Shown: positions 11,407 through 23,570 of the stretch, piece after piece
Position numbering within the stretch: the stretch's first letter is position 1
Layout: the number at the start of each line of letters is the position of its first letter
Assembly (NCBI GenBank): GCA_014529385.2
Contig: CM043947.1
Coordinates: 123,708,891-123,772,890, forward strand
Length of the DNA: 64,000 bases
Direction: 5' to 3'
Source: Adiantum capillus-veneris
Lineage: Eukaryota > Streptophyta > Polypodiopsida > Polypodiales > Pteridaceae
Program-made: the position numbers and the translations under genes
Notes under the pieces: model-generated
The model's database searches: none
The model's input: the letters and a program-made list of their open reading frames with translations, nothing else
Told to the model about the DNA's origin: nothing

Positions 11407-12779
11407 TAACCTCTGACGTCAAAACCTCTTTTTGTAGCTAACTTTTGTATTGGAATCAATTTACTTTGGAACCCTTGTACTAGATTCAAGTTTTCTGGTG
11501 AACCCAATGTATTTTCACTTTGTGACAAATACAATACGTCTCTTTTTGTCACTCTATGTAAACTTAATATCCAATTTTAATTTCTATTTGTCTACATTTA
11601 TTTTTTTATATGGTTGAAGTTCAGATGCTAATCAATTGTACAAATGGTTCTCTTGTTGAGAGGCATAGCTTAGATGATGGAAACTAGAGCTAAATATATT
11701 TTTTGTTTGTCTTGAAATTGTCCATTAGGTAAAAGGTATGCTCTATATTTGTCAAAAATTTGCAAAACTAGACAAAATGGTGTTGTCCACAAGACATCAA
11801 AGATTTTCTAGATAGCAGGCTTGCAAGGCTAATTCTCACTGCCTTGTGGACACATTTAGAATTGCATAAAATGACGGATACTGGGCACAACTAGTACAAG
11901 AAAAGAAATTATATGCTATTTTTTGGACAAATTTTTTTCAATGTACAAAATCAACTTTCAAATAGTCAACACAATTTTGTAAAGTTTTTTGAGATTTTTA
12001 AAAAACATATCCTTATGTAAATTTATTTCTGTAAGTTTTAAAGGATTTAGATACCCTTCTATTGAACTCACGTGATAGGTTATATACTATGTAAGGTGAA
12101 CCCTCCAGGGGTGATTATAAGGTTTCCAGCTACTAAATATAAGAGGGAATGTACAAAGCTTAATTAAACATATTTGGTTTCTAAAAGTAAAAAAAAAACT
12201 TGCCCAATTCAAGGAAAGGATGGTATTTTTGGAATCTAAGCACGACAAACCTATAGGTAGGGACTCTCAAAACTAAAACTGCATAAAATTTGACACCACT
12301 ATTCCCTCCAAAAAATTCACTGCCGCTTTATTTGCAAAATAATTGAATGATTTTGTAATCATTTAAAATTAAGACTTTTACTGTAACCTCCTATATATAT
12401 TTAGATATTTATCAAATACGTAGAAGATAGGCTTAAAAATTAGCAGAGTTAAAAATCAAAGTGAGCAGGTGTTGTGTAGGGCCATCACTGACCTACCCAA
12501 AGCTCATTTAGCATCATGTGGTGCCTTCTTGATCTTGGGGGTTTTCTTTAGCTACAACCAACTGCCAATTTCAGCCTTTGAGTGCCAAAAAATTATAAAT
12601 AAGATCCTATGCTTTACAAACTCGCTCAGACTCATAGACCTTCCCAAATCTCTCTAGCGTAGAGAGAATCTGCTCAAAAATCACTAGAGAGAAAAAAATC
12701 TAGCTAATTAGCAAAGGTAATTACTTTTAATGCTTGTTAATTAGGAGAAGTATACTAATATATATCTAATTTTCTCGTC
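11407..12779. other. non-coding region downstream of the H3-like gene
   Basis: AT-rich sequence without a supported gene. The segment 12480-12760 shares its layout in reverse complement with 4900-5260 and probably belongs to the same repeat family. No polyadenylation signal or terminator for the H3-like frame could be assigned with confidence. Confidence 0.5.
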
Positions 12780-12810
12780 TTGCTCTCTCTCTCTCTCTCT
12801 CTCTCTCTAC
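12780..12810. repeat. (CT)n microsatellite
   Basis: A run of about 14 CT dinucleotides, followed by ACTCTGTTGCCCTCATCCTAC, which is the flank of LTR element A. Almost the same flank occurs before LTR B at 15685-15717. Confidence 0.9.
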
Positions 12811-12829
12811 TCTGTTGCCCTCATCCTAC

Positions 12830-13243
12830 TGTTGGGGTGAGCCTTAGCTTACACTCACAATGAAAATATTCCCTAAAAGCCAAGCATGCACCATTTTTGT
12901 GCATAGTCACGTTTCCTTGTGGAACCAGCAAAGTCGCACACATGCTAGTCATTCCATACACACATGCTACACACTTGATGGACACATGCCACTTGTGGTG
13001 GCTCACACTACCCTTGCCATTTCCACTTCCGATGCATATCTATTCAACCATTGATTGCTCTTCTCTACATCGATTCTATATATGGTCATTACCCAAAGAT
13101 TATAAACACACTCTTCAATTCTAGTTAATCAAGCAAGCTATTTCAATTCTTCATTGTGTATTGAGATCATTGTCTAGTCTACTCCTAATTATCCTTAGCT
13201 GCAACCATGAATGCCTCAATGGTGTATCCACTATAGCCCAACA
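12830..13243 (+). repeat. LTR A of a small non-coding LTR retrotransposon family
   Basis: This 414-bp unit begins TGTTGGGGTGAGCC and ends TAGCCCAACA, giving LTR-type TG...CA ends with a short inverted repeat (TGTTGGG/CCCAACA). The same sequence recurs at 15718 (split), 26700 and 29573. Immediately after it, TAGTATTAGAGC resembles a tRNA-iMet primer-binding site (consensus TGGTATCAGAGC). Together these identify a 5' LTR. Confidence 0.8.
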
Positions 13244-14713
13244 AGTAGTATTAGAGCATGGTGTGTGATTAACACTTTCTAGTCACACTTATATGATCCT
13301 AGTATGATAGAACTAGTATTAAAATGCATCTATAGAGCTTAATCATGCTGAATGTCATTGAATATGCACAAAGGCTAAAGAAATTTGGGCCATTACCAAG
13401 ACATTTGAGGATGTCATGGAGGAAATTGAGCATTAGGAGTATCAACCCCCCACTAGATCATTCGATTTTCTTCTTGCCGTTGTGTTCGTAATCAACTCCA
13501 TTGAATTTTTTTATTTACTTGCTTAAGTGTGTGCACATTGCAAGTATTTTCCGAGCTGAAATGGACCATTTGAATGCAACAATTGGAGTTTGACTTTTAT
13601 GTGTGTACGTAGAACCTCTCATAATCTTCCTAATGCATCTATCCACTCATGATTTGGATCTAGCCCCACAAATTAGTGCCTTAATTAAGATAAGGAATTT
13701 TTTAAAAAGATTCATTTTGCATTTGAGCTTTTTGGTCTTTGTGTCCTTTTTGTTTTGAAACCTGTGTGTGTGTGTGTGTGTGTGTGGCATAAGGGAAAAA
13801 AATTAGTTCTCAGTGTGTTTGTATTTGCGATGAGTGGTGGGAACCACCTTCATTATGGGGCACTTATTTCTTGGAGTTGTCATTTATTGTCTGTCAATGG
13901 GTTCTCTCCTCCCTATGCCACTATGCGACAATAAAATGTGTGGACCCCGATGTTGCTTATCTCCTCCCATAGAACCTGAACAAAACCTGCTTGCAATGTA
14001 CTACCCTCAGTGATTTGGTCAAGATCTACATCATCATCCGCTCCCCACTCCTCTCACCTTTGACTGCCTTCAACTCTTGTTCAACTACCTAGTTAGTGGT
14101 TCCTGGAATTCATTGCTTGTTGAACTCAAGTAGTTGTCCTCACATCCTTTACCAAATCCTACTCACCCTCGTCGCCCAGCTAGTTCTCCCACCGCTCCTC
14201 GTCATTGGTTGCCTCACTTGCAGTATTTGTTATTTTTATTTTTAGAAAGGGCAAGATGGTTGTTCTTATCAATTCATTTGGCTTTGAAAAAAATTTCCCT
14301 ATGCAAGGATTTCATCCCACAGCTCAAAGCCCTCTCAGCTCTCATGCCATTGTAGCACAAGCCCAAATTCTTTCACCGCACTATGCATCCAAGCACTCAA
14401 GTCACTGAGCATGCAAGGCATTGAAGCATGAGAGTTGAAGCCTTCTTGCATTCAGGACCTCGTAAAGCTGCAATGTATGCAAAATTTGAGTCATCAAAAA
14501 ATCTTACAAAAAAGTGCATGCATTTATGCCATGCATGCCATATGTAATCTTGAGATTTTAAGGGGTATTAGACACTGCCAATGTGCATTGGTAAGACCTC
14601 TCCATTGGAAAAGCATCTAATTTTTTGTTGCCTTGGTCAAAAAGGTGTTTTTTGTTTTCAAAGAAGCGATGGCAGCACAAAGTTATAAGTGAATCTTTAA
14701 CAATGAAGAGAAT
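13244..14713 (+). mobile_element. internal region of LTR element A (non-autonomous, truncated)
   Basis: The PBS-like sequence at 13246-13257 is followed by about 1.5 kb with no gag or pol. It matches the internal region of element B (24768-26699), for example the CATGCCATTGTAGCACAAGC block near 14343 and GGTATTAGACACTGCCAATG near 14565. A (GT)n tract lies at about 13764-13786. The copy stops where CACTA-like terminal sequence begins at 14714, and no 3' LTR of its own follows. Its partners therefore mark it as a partial duplicate of a non-coding LTR element. Confidence 0.7.
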
Positions 14714-15055
14714 AACTACAGGAGGTGCTTAAGCTTAGCAACACTCAAAACTTTCACCGATGCTATGAGCGTTGCTATAGTCGACGCCTATATTGACACT
14801 CATAGAGATGGTGGCTTTGTAGGTAAAAATAACCAAGAGCACCAAAACTTAAATCTAAGATCTGATTTTTGGCGCTCTGGAGTAAACGACAACAAAAATA
14901 GCTATATACCCTCGCTTTCCTCTCTTGCACACACACAAATGATGAGAGGAGGGAGAGTCATGTATGCTCCCTTCTTCTCCTCTCTCTCATGTTCCCTTCC
15001 CTTGTTCTTTGTCTCCCTCCCACTCTCTCTCTCTCTCTCTCTCTCTCATGTTAGG
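14714..15055 (+). mobile_element. CACTA terminus fragment related to the right end of CACTA-1
   Basis: Beginning AACTACAGGAGGTGCTTAAG, this segment parallels the reverse complement of the right end of CACTA-1 (CACTACAAGAGGTACTTAAT). Common blocks in the same order are a GCG-TTGCTATAG-CGACGCC subterminal stretch, CTAAGATCTGA with a palindromic core, TTTGGCGCTC, a GATGAGAGGA block and TGTATGCTCC followed by CT repeats. It is a mutated end of a related element inserted into LTR element A. The opposite terminus was not found. Confidence 0.65.
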
Positions 15056-15150
15056 TTTAGGGAAATCTAGGTTTAGAGTTAGGTTTACGTTATGATTAGG
15101 GTTTAAATCTAAGGTTAAGACTAGGATTGAGATTTAGGGTTAGTTTTAGG

Positions 15151-15207
<57 letters not shown>

Positions 15208-15717
15208 CACGTATCTAGTTTTAGGATTAGGGTTTAAATGTAGGGTTAGGTTTAGTGTTTAGATTTAGGATTTAGTTTTTATATTTAAGTTTAGCTTTAG
15301 AATTAGGTTTTAAATCTAGGGTTAGGATTGAGATTTATATTTAGGGTTCAAATTAGATAGGATGCAGAGATAGAAGATAGAGAGATAAAATAGAGAGAGA
15401 GGGTATAAAGTAGAGAGAGGATAGAGAGAGTAATAGCAGATAAATCTCCTATTACTCAATCTACCCCATCTCTATAGTCTCTACCCTCTCTCTCTGTCAG
15501 TTTGTGCTCAACTTACCCCTCTCTTCCTCTGTATAGAGACAGGGATAATTAGGTGTAGCTAGAGAGAGACAGAGATGATTAGGTATCTACCTACCTCTCT
15601 ACACCGTCTCTATCTATACATTAGATAGATAGGACAATTTATGAATACAGATAGAGAGAATATGAGTAGATAAATCTCCTCTTCATCTCTCTCTCTACTC
15701 TATTGCCCTCATCCTAT
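15056..15717. repeat. degenerate TTTAGG-type repeats, (AT)n and GATA/GAGA low-complexity DNA
   Basis: 15056-15350 is made of irregular GTTTAGGGTTTA, AAATCTAGGTTTAG and similar units. They resemble plant telomere repeat TTTAGGG but are too irregular to call. A (TA)n run sits at about 15156-15203. 15360-15710 is rich in AGATAGAGAG and its complement. A comparable CTAAATCTAA array (the complement) lies inside CACTA-1 at about 23390-23560, so this stretch may be inner sequence of the same fragmentary CACTA copy. Confidence 0.6.
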
Positions 15718-16004
15718 TGTTGGGGTAAGCCTTAGCTTACACTCACAGTGAGAAAATTCCCCAAAAAGCCAAGCATGCACCATTTTGTGCATAGTCACAT
15801 TTCCCTGTGAAACCTACAAAGCCTCACACATGCTACTCATTCCATACACAACATGCTACACACTTCATGGACACATGCCACTTGTGGTAGCTCACACTAC
15901 CCTTGCCATTACCACTTATCGTGTATATCCATTCAGCCACTGATTGCACTTCTCTACATTGATCCGATATATGCACAATACCCAAATCATATAAATGCTC
16001 TCTC
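15718..16004 (+). repeat. LTR B, left part, split by CACTA-1
   Basis: Begins TGTTGGGGTAAGCC after CCTAT and matches LTR A throughout. It stops at CTCTCTC (16004), where CACTA-1 begins. The rest of this LTR resumes at 24636. The homologous intact LTR D reads CCTCTCTCCAATTCC at this point, which is the empty site. Confidence 0.85.
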
Positions 16005-16290
16005 CACTACAAGAGGTTGTGTGCACTTGTGACATTGTTAGCAACAAAAATACATTGGGTTTTTATACTCCATTGCGTCGCTAAAACCGTCGCTAACAAC
16101 GTCGATACGGGAACGTCGTTATGAGCGTCACTATAACAATCGCTATATGCGTTGCTATATTCGTCGCTATATAGCGACGCCTATATCGACCATCATAGTG
16201 ACCATCACAATCCATCTATAGCGATGTTTATAGAGAAGCTGCAAAGCCTTATATAGCGACGGTCATAGCGATGCCCGAGAGAAAAAAAAA
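16005..16290. promoter_or_regulatory. left subterminal repeat region of CACTA-1
   Basis: After the terminal CACTACAAGAGGT, copies of CGTCGCTA, TAGCGACG and close variants occur in both orientations about every 10-25 bp between 16074 and 16273 (for example GTCGCTATATAGCGACGCC at about 16162). In En/Spm such arrays bind TnpA and bring the ends together. The motif itself is seen; the binding role is by analogy. Confidence 0.8.
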
Positions 16291-16678
16291 ATGTGGCAGG
16301 GCATTCACCCATCAACCATATTGAATGTTTCATTACTTGATTCACCTTTTAAAAAAACTGCAAGCTTAAATATAGACCCAAAGTGGTCACCCACAATACA
16401 ATATAACCATTAACTGCATCACCCATAGTGTTGTTTGTAGAATAAAGATACAAAACTAACAAAAGTAGATTGATGAAAGTAAATCAATGACAATTGTACA
16501 CATCATAGGAAAAATCACTTGATTGTTAAAATTTGCAAATGTAATAGTTACAACACCATTGTCATTATTGAAAAAAAAATATATGGTTTTCAAAAAGACG
16601 TATAAAAGTCGTCTCATGATACATATGCTATGACAAAAGGAAACTAATGCTATCTAGCTACGGCTAGACTGACGTCAT

Positions 16679-17991
16679 CTAATCAGACGTCTCATCACGT
16701 CCAAGCAGCGTATCTATCGGATTCTGCAAAAAAAAACAATAAGACAGCTTTCTGTAAGTATAAACATATAGCGATGTTTATAAAACAATACAACAAATAG
16801 AAAAGAGTAAACCCTAATAATAACCATGCTTCCGCAAGAACTCAGAATGTCCATCAGGGCGTTTAAGCCCTTCTTGCCTGCGTACTCGTGCTCGTACGGT
16901 GTGGGGTCACGTCCTGTCATCGACCACTGTCAAAACATACAAAGAATTTATTATGTTAGAATTTAAAAACCCCTAAACCCTAAACTATCAAACCTAAAGA
17001 GCAATGCAAAAACACTTACAAAATCAGCCTCAAATGATGTCCACCCGCCGCTCCCGAAGTGGTGCGAGCTCCCTGCCTCTACTCATGCTCTTGTTGCCTC
17101 CTTTTGTTGCTTCCACATGTCAAGATTCTTGTACGTTGCTTTCTTCACATTCTTCCAATCTTCTTTGGCCAGAAAATCTGGTCTTTTCCACCCATGCTTG
17201 ATTGATTTTTCCACTTTAAAACACTGGTGCTTGCAGTATTCGCGCATTCGAACCTTCATCACGTCTTCATTGAAGCGGTCATCCCGTGTTGGAACGGGAA
17301 ACTCGTCATGAAGCATGCTGATGACTCTGTCTATTAAATCACTTGGTAATTCACTCTAGGTGTTTAGTATGTAGTGTCTAAACACCTGAGAGCAAAGACC
17401 GTGCATGCGCGAGATCACCTTCTTGCCTTCATCATCCAAGATGATGCTGCCGCTGAAGTTGACGGAGTAAGAAAAGCCCTCTCGCTGGTGACGCATGAAC
17501 CTGGGTGTCCTGGTAGGGGTCTCTAGCGGCGTGTCCATGGGGGTATGGATGTCAGGTGTCTCCACTGGAGTCTGGGCCTCGAAGCGAGGAGTGTCGACTG
17601 GAGTGACTCTTGGAGGAGTAGCTAGTGGTGTGTAGCCACTAGGAATGGCCGTCAGACGTGCAAAACCTGGTGTAGATGGCGATGCCGTGGCTGGTGTTAG
17701 AGTGGGCAAAGAAGGGGAGGGTAAATAGCCTCGTCGAACACGAGGTGGTGTTGAGGCATCGGTAGCGGCATCCCCACAACAGCCACCGCCGCCACCACTA
17801 GAGAGCCGATGACTGGACGAGTGTGAAGGTCGTCTCATCGACACCGAAGCTTTGGAGCGTGTTGAATGCTCTAAAACAGAGGGAGACACGGCCGGAGAAG
17901 AAACGTGCGATGGTGCGCCAGAGCGATGACGCTCCATGTACCACTGTCTCTACTCGGGTGACAAAGAAGAAAGAAACTGCTCATCATCCAT
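16679..17991 (-). pseudogene. TnpA-like accessory transposase gene of CACTA-1
   Basis: The gene starts MDDEQFLSSLSPE at 17991 and is cut by a TAG near 17950. It continues as a Ser/Pro/Thr-rich domain with repeated TP motifs (VTPVDTPRFEAQTPVETP) and a short conserved block after FMRHQREG. A TAG at 17356 interrupts the same frame, which then gives the core SMLHDEFPVPTRDDRF and WKRPDFLAKEDWKNVKK. Another stop falls at 17083, and the next exon boundary is GTAAGTG near 17017. Later pieces carry RDPTPYEHEYAGKKG, and a final exon ends DTLLGRDETSD. The layout matches Ptta/En/Spm plant transposase proteins (TnpA/TNP1-like). Three nonsense changes and one frameshift make it inactive. Confidence 0.75.
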
Positions 17992-18054
17992 ACCTGTGTT
18001 AAACACACAAACATTTAAACTCAATATTGAATGAATGGAGAAGAAGACATGGAC

Positions 18055-18059
<5 letters not shown>

Positions 18060-18140
<81 letters not shown>

Positions 18141-18160
18141 AGAGAGAAAGAGAGAGAGGG
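18060..18160. repeat. (GA)n microsatellite in CACTA-1
   Basis: About 65 bp of uninterrupted GA at 18060-18125, followed by interrupted GA/GGAG units. It lies upstream of the TnpA-like gene, between it and TNP2. Confidence 0.95.
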
Positions 18161-18260
18161 GACTCATAAAGGGGGAGGGATTCCTGTGTAGAGATATTAC
18201 GTTGAATTTCTGTGAATTTAAAGCATTGTGCTGCATCGCGAAGGTCTGCTCATAGAAGTT

Positions 18261-18373
18261 GCTTGCTCCACCACTAAATCTAATTGATCGGGTGAAAGAG
18301 ACGCTGAGAAGCAGTAGTAGTATTTCTTAGTGTCTCCTTCACTCGATCAGCTAGATCTAGTGGTGGGACGAGC
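18261..18373. repeat. imperfect inverted repeat, ~49-bp arms
   Basis: Left arm 18261-18309 and right arm 18325-18373 are complementary at about 39 of 49 positions. They are separated by about 15 bp containing GCAGTAGTAGTA. All ten mismatches are transitions. It lies in the gap between TNP2 and the TnpA-like gene and could form a long hairpin in either transcript. Confidence 0.8.
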
Positions 18374-18691
18374 AGCATCTATATTGAGCAAACCAGCTTC
18401 GTGATTGCAAATTCAATCTCCATCCCACTCGGAGCACAGTGCTCGTTGTCCCCGCTTTTGAGAACATACTTAGAGCATATGTACCTGGAGTGGATTGCAA
18501 AGACAATTAAATACAATGATGCAATGACCATTAAATACAATGACGCAATGACACATATAGACAGAAATGGACAAAAAACCACGTGAATACAATATACATT
18601 ATAAAATGAAGCCAGATTGTTCAAATACAATATTTATGCCTTTAAGAGGTCTCTCTCTCATCCTCACAAAGTTCAACATAACTTCCTATAT

Positions 18692-21600
18692 CTATATGGA
18701 GCTCTCCGTTTTGTCCTTCATTTCATTTTGTAGATCCTCTGTATGCACCCCATAGAGAGTAGCAGCTTGATGCTCGTCTGGCACCACCTCAGCGGCTTCT
18801 GACTGAGCATCTTCTCCAATCTCCTCTTTTGATGCCGCTATGATTGGCACATGGTAGCCTTCATACGTCCATGCACTACGAGGGGCTACCTCTATGACGT
18901 ACCACCAGTTTGATGCAGACTTTGTAGGATGAAATATCACCTAGTAGAGCCACATAACTTACATGAGAGCTTCCAAGCACATAACTTCTAAAATGGGATG
19001 TTAACTATTTACATACTTACTTGCTCACAATGCTCGGGTAGTACAAAAGTGTTTCTTAGGTCAGTCCATTTCTTAGTTGAATCCACCTCAAGAAAACCAG
19101 ACTCTCCTCTACGCACACTAGCGTTGCGACCCTCCATGATTATCTTGAATCATTGCACGTCGAAGAAGTCGACAAAAAATCCACTATAATTGATCCTCAA
19201 AATCTCTTGTAGCGTGCCAAAGTAAGTGTGTTTCACCACCACAAGATCTGCTTCAGAGGACCGTCGTCGACTAGACTGTTCAAATTTTCCCATGATTCCA
19301 CAATCTTGAGTAAAACGCTTTTTGTAGATCCGTTCCACCCTAAAATGTCGACCTTTACACCATGCTGCTGTGTATGATTTATACTACAACCAACAAAGAT
19401 TATGAGTTGCCGTTCAAACATCTAGAAAGTCATTAGTGGTACATTGCAAACTTACCTTGGTCGCGCAACCCCGAGAGTACTCCCACTCCTCCTCAGTCAC
19501 TTCTTCACCGCACTGTTGTGCGCTTTTCAATTGGTTGTGCAACCATCTTAAGCTCATGAATGTTGGTAGGCTCTCCAGACTTGTCGGATAGTGCATCGGT
19601 GGTCGTCTTCCCCTTCTCCACTCGATTCATGCCCTTTGTCGCTCTTGCTTTGCATCCTCATATTTTGAAATCCACTTTTTCATCACTAGATTGTGAAGCG
19701 TGCAAAATCGCTTGATTTTAGCCTTCTAACACACATATTTATTGAGCTTTTTCATGAAACGTTCTAAAAAGAACATCCATCTGGAATGTACTGTGCCAGC
19801 TATTTCCACCTCATCAACTATGCGAACAAGAAGATGCACATGAATGGTTAGCATAGTAGTAGGAAATTGTTTCTCAAATATGTACACAATCTCCGCAACG
19901 TTTAGTTTGGCGAATGGTATGGACTCTATGTTGATCTCTTTTTGTGAGATCCATTGAACCAACTTCGCAAGTTTGTAGATTGTGTTACGGAGAGAAAATA
20001 TCCCTCAATGGCCACCAGTAAAATAAAATGCAAAACACGTGCAACAATGATATTAAAGTCCACACACAAATTTGTTAAATAATTCCCACTATGATATATT
20101 CCACTATGAGCATACCTGACACATTTTATTCGAGTTGTGTGACTTCAAACCGGTAAGCTTTCCTTCTTTAGAAAAATTTATTCAGAGCGAGTGCATTACG
20201 TCAGTGGGGGTCCACGTACAAAGATCAAATGGTCTCTTTTACTTTGCGTTCTTGGGCTCCTGTGAAAATCCATGGTGCTTTAGGGAGTTTATTGGTCCAT
20301 CAGATGCTGTTTGCGGCCAATATTGCTCCATACGATCCACATTTCTAAGGTCAACCCTGGCTCCGAAAGTATCTTTCTTGCCGGTCAAATGGTCCCATAG
20401 TAGATTACCCACATTCTTAAATATGTGCATTGGATCGAGCAAGTGATTGACCATGAGTCGGGGCCAGTATGGTAACTCGTACCATAGAGATAATCTATTC
20501 ATCCCTTGGGGGAAACTGTCATCACACATCTCCTTCTGCTCTAACCATGCTTGTGCAGACATCCTCAGTGGCTCTCTTCCCAAAAATTCATCACGTAACA
20601 CATGATTCTCTGGAAGATACGCTTGATGACCTTCGTATATTTGCTTCTTCAATGAGGGCGCCCGACGTGCATTCAGTCTAGGTCCACATGTGACACATAC
20701 TCTGTATCCGCTTGTTTGAAGCCCTGCATGTATACACATGGTAATAGATAAGCTTGAGAAAAAACAAGATTTACAGTGTTTGAGTGAGGAGTTTAAATCA
20801 CCTGAGCATTCTGTTAGTCCGGAATAGTCCTGCATGGTCCACATTAGAATGCCTTTGATCAAAGCATTCCGTCGACCTGTGTGTCAGCTCATATCCACCA
20901 CCTCTATGCCAATCCACAATTGTTGTAGCTCTTCCAATAGTGGACGAAGATACACATCCATATTCTTCACTTTATATCGCCCCGGCACAATCAAGCTTAG
21001 CCATAGGTGCCCCTTCTTCGTAGTCAACCACGGGGCAATGTTGTAGTTGACGATGACAACGGGCCATACACTGTAAGATGTTGATCTTTGACCGAATGGA
21101 TGTACGCCATCCATAACCAATCTTAGGTGCAAATTTTCAGCTTCCTTGGAAAAATCCGACCATGTTTCATCCATATGTTTCCAGGATGCGCAATCTACAT
21201 GAATCCGTAGCACACCATCCGAAGATTTATTCTCCTCATTCCATGATGCTAGGGAGGCCATGGACTTACATTTGAAGAAATGCTTGATGCAAGGAAGCAC
21301 AGGAAAATGTCGCAAAACCTTTTGCGGAATTTTGTTCCGTGGAGATCTACTCGATATCTCTCGGAATCACATTTCACACACTTCTCCATGTCTATGTATT
21401 CCCCTCTGAGAAGAATGCACTCGTTAAGACAAGCATGGATCAAATTGTAATCCATCCCCAAGTTTCGCAAAATCTTTCTTGCTTCCTCTCTGGAATTTGA
21501 CATCACATTATCAGCTGGCAGTATGTGCTCTTTGAGCAATCTACACAACAAAAAAAATTCTGGTACAATTGTGTAAAAATCTATCAGATCATTATACATC

Positions 21601-22173
21601 TAGTTTTTTTTATTAAAGTAAACTAATTGTAATAGATCACTTGAAAAGCGCTGTGACGCTAGTGTCACTCCATCCAAACTTTGTCTGCATGTTGAGAAGA
21701 ACCAGGAGCACCTTCAAGATAGACACACATGCTCCATCATACAATGGCGTATCGGCTTCACTTTTCATATCATCATAGATAAGCCTTTCTGAATCCATGA
21801 TCATATCGATCATTTCATCGATCTTGGGCTCAAACATTGCCTCGTTGGGAATGTGTTCTGCATGATCATCCCCCGAGCTGTCAGAGGCTATATCTTGTGG
21901 CCTCGCATATGCTGCTTGACCAAAGTGTCTGGGAACACGTGTATTGGGTTGCAAGATTGCTGCTTGTTGGCCAGTGTCAGAGTCCGACGAGTTATAATTG
22001 GCAACAACACGATCTATAATAGGAGGATCGAACTTGCCAACTTCGCGAGCGTGCTGCAAAGAAACGTGTCTTGTCCATCGCACAAAATGCTTGCATTGAT
22101 TACAAGGACATAAGATCCTCGCTGAGAGATAGGTGTTTCGGTTGGACGGCCCCACATCCTTGTCACTACTCAT
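18692..22173 (-). pseudogene. TNP2-type (TnpD) transposase gene of CACTA-1
   Basis: Reading from 22173, the N-terminal part has a CPCNQC cysteine cluster typical of the transposase-associated domain, then KFGWSDTSVTALFK. An exon at about 21545-21330 has LGMDYNLIHACLNECILL and a CVKC pair. The Transposase_21 region follows (FPVLPCIKHFFKCKSMA, LRLVMDGVHPFG, VSWPV-like segment), then HLLDPMHIFKNVGNLLWDHL near 20420. A DUF4218-like exon (IDEVEIAGTVHSRWMFFLERF type, 19980-19740) and DUF4216-like C-terminal exons (RFTQDCGIMGKFEQ, SASNWWYVIEV) complete it. Introns are suggested by GT/AG pairs, for example after SHNSNKMCQ near 20115. At least one TGA (19150) and shifts between exons indicate decay. 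In active CACTA elements this protein performs the cleavage. Confidence 0.85.
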
Positions 22174-22236
22174 AATGAGTGTAAAAACCTTATAACTTGG
22201 ACAAAAAATTTAATCTTCTATTGGAATTCTCGTCTT

Positions 22237-22238
<2 letters not shown>

Positions 22239-22284
<46 letters not shown>
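22239..22284. repeat. (CT)n microsatellite upstream of TNP2
   Basis: About 22 CT dinucleotides, 65 bp before the TNP2 start codon on the transcribed minus strand, where it reads (GA)n. Plant promoters often carry such GA/CT tracts. Confidence 0.9.
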
Positions 22285-22287
<3 letters not shown>

Positions 22288-22649
22288 TTCACAAGATAAA
22301 CTACCTCACATTCTCTAGTCATGCCCAATCCCTGCACACCTCGGTCTAGAGGTGCACGGAGATGAGAACCTCCGGGTTATAATCTCATCTTTATTGGTCA
22401 ATGCCTATATTTGTGGGTAAATGAAATCCACACACCCATGTCTACATGATAGTGCATGTAGTGGACAAAACCCCTTTGGCTCTTCTCTAGCTATAGCATT
22501 TCACAACATCTTAACATCTTCTCACAATAAATCTTTTCACCGTTCGTCTAACTCTAATTTTTTTATCGTAATCTCGAAGGTAGACTCTAATATAAAAAAT
22601 CAATCCAAAATCTAATCTTGAATCTAACCTAATTGAACATGTGGTGATT

Positions 22650-23390
22650 CGCTCCATTGAAGGGTAAAAGACATACCAATGGGACTACTAGCTACGTAGA
22701 TGTGAATGGGTCTCAACCCCTTCGCTCCATGACCCACTCCTCTCTTTCAAGCCAGTCAGGTCTGGCATTTGTGCATCTGACCTCCGATGCTTCATGTAGT
22801 CGCGCATGCGTCTCCTCATCCAAGCATCGTCAAATGTATTCTCCAGAGAGGGAATTGGAAACTCCCGATGCAGCATAGGAATAAGATAATCCTTGGAGGC
22901 TTTATCCTGAGCCCTCCAAGAGACCATGACAGACTACAGTGTGTCAGAAAACCTGTCTACACAACTGTTGTATGCGGCCCATCACCTACTTCCCCTCATG
23001 GGTCATAATGATCTCATCAAACATACAATTGATGACGTACGCGTATCCCTTTGGCATGTCCCTCCTGTGAACTATAGCAATCCTGTCTGGTGAATGCTAA
23101 TCATCCAGGCCTCTAGGCGACCTTGATGCAGTGTTTGGGTCACTCCTCAGTAGCTCCAACGCAGTGGCCAGGACACCACTCTCAAACGCGTAGGCAATAT
23201 GATCCTTCGATGTAGTCTGAGAAGTCTCACAAGCAGGGACACTCCTCGGTGTGTCCTAGGGATTCTGCAACACATGAGCTCCAGGAACGACGTGCTCCTC
23301 ACCACAACAACCACCATCGCTAGACTGTCATGGAATTGCTGGTCCGCATGGTCCCTCAAACATAAATCTAGATCTAATTTAATCTTCAAC
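22650..23390 (-). pseudogene. second, partial TnpA-like copy in CACTA-1
   Basis: A minus-strand frame around 22927-22688 includes PMLHREFPIPSLENTFDDAW and MRRRMRDYMKHRR. These correspond to SMLHDEFPVPTRDDRFNEDV and VRMREYCKHQ in the TnpA-like gene at 16679-17991. Upstream pieces (23390-22990) are broken but include a RRDMPKG-like conserved block and a TP-rich stretch. The copy is diverged, so it is not a recent duplication. It lies on the other side of TNP2 in the same orientation, ahead of it in transcription order. No intact frame exists. Confidence 0.6.
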
Positions 23391-23570
23391 TCAAAATAAA
23401 CATAAATTTAATCTAATCTAACGTAAATCTAAATCTAACGTGTGTAAAGAAACCTAAACTAATCTAACGTAAATCTAACTCAAAATAAACCTAAATCTAA
23501 TTTAATCTTACCTAAATAAACCTAAATCTAATCTAACATAAATCTAAATCTAACCTAATCTTAAACGATA
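23390..23570. repeat. degenerate CTAAATCTAA array
   Basis: Irregular repeats of AAATCTAATCTAA and ACGTAAATCTAA. The complement of this motif family is seen at 15056-15350, in agreement with that stretch being a CACTA-1 relative. Confidence 0.7.

Noticed and set aside
15056-15350. Interstitial telomere (TTTAGGG)n
   Set aside because: Spacing and sequence are too irregular, and a similar array exists inside CACTA-1.
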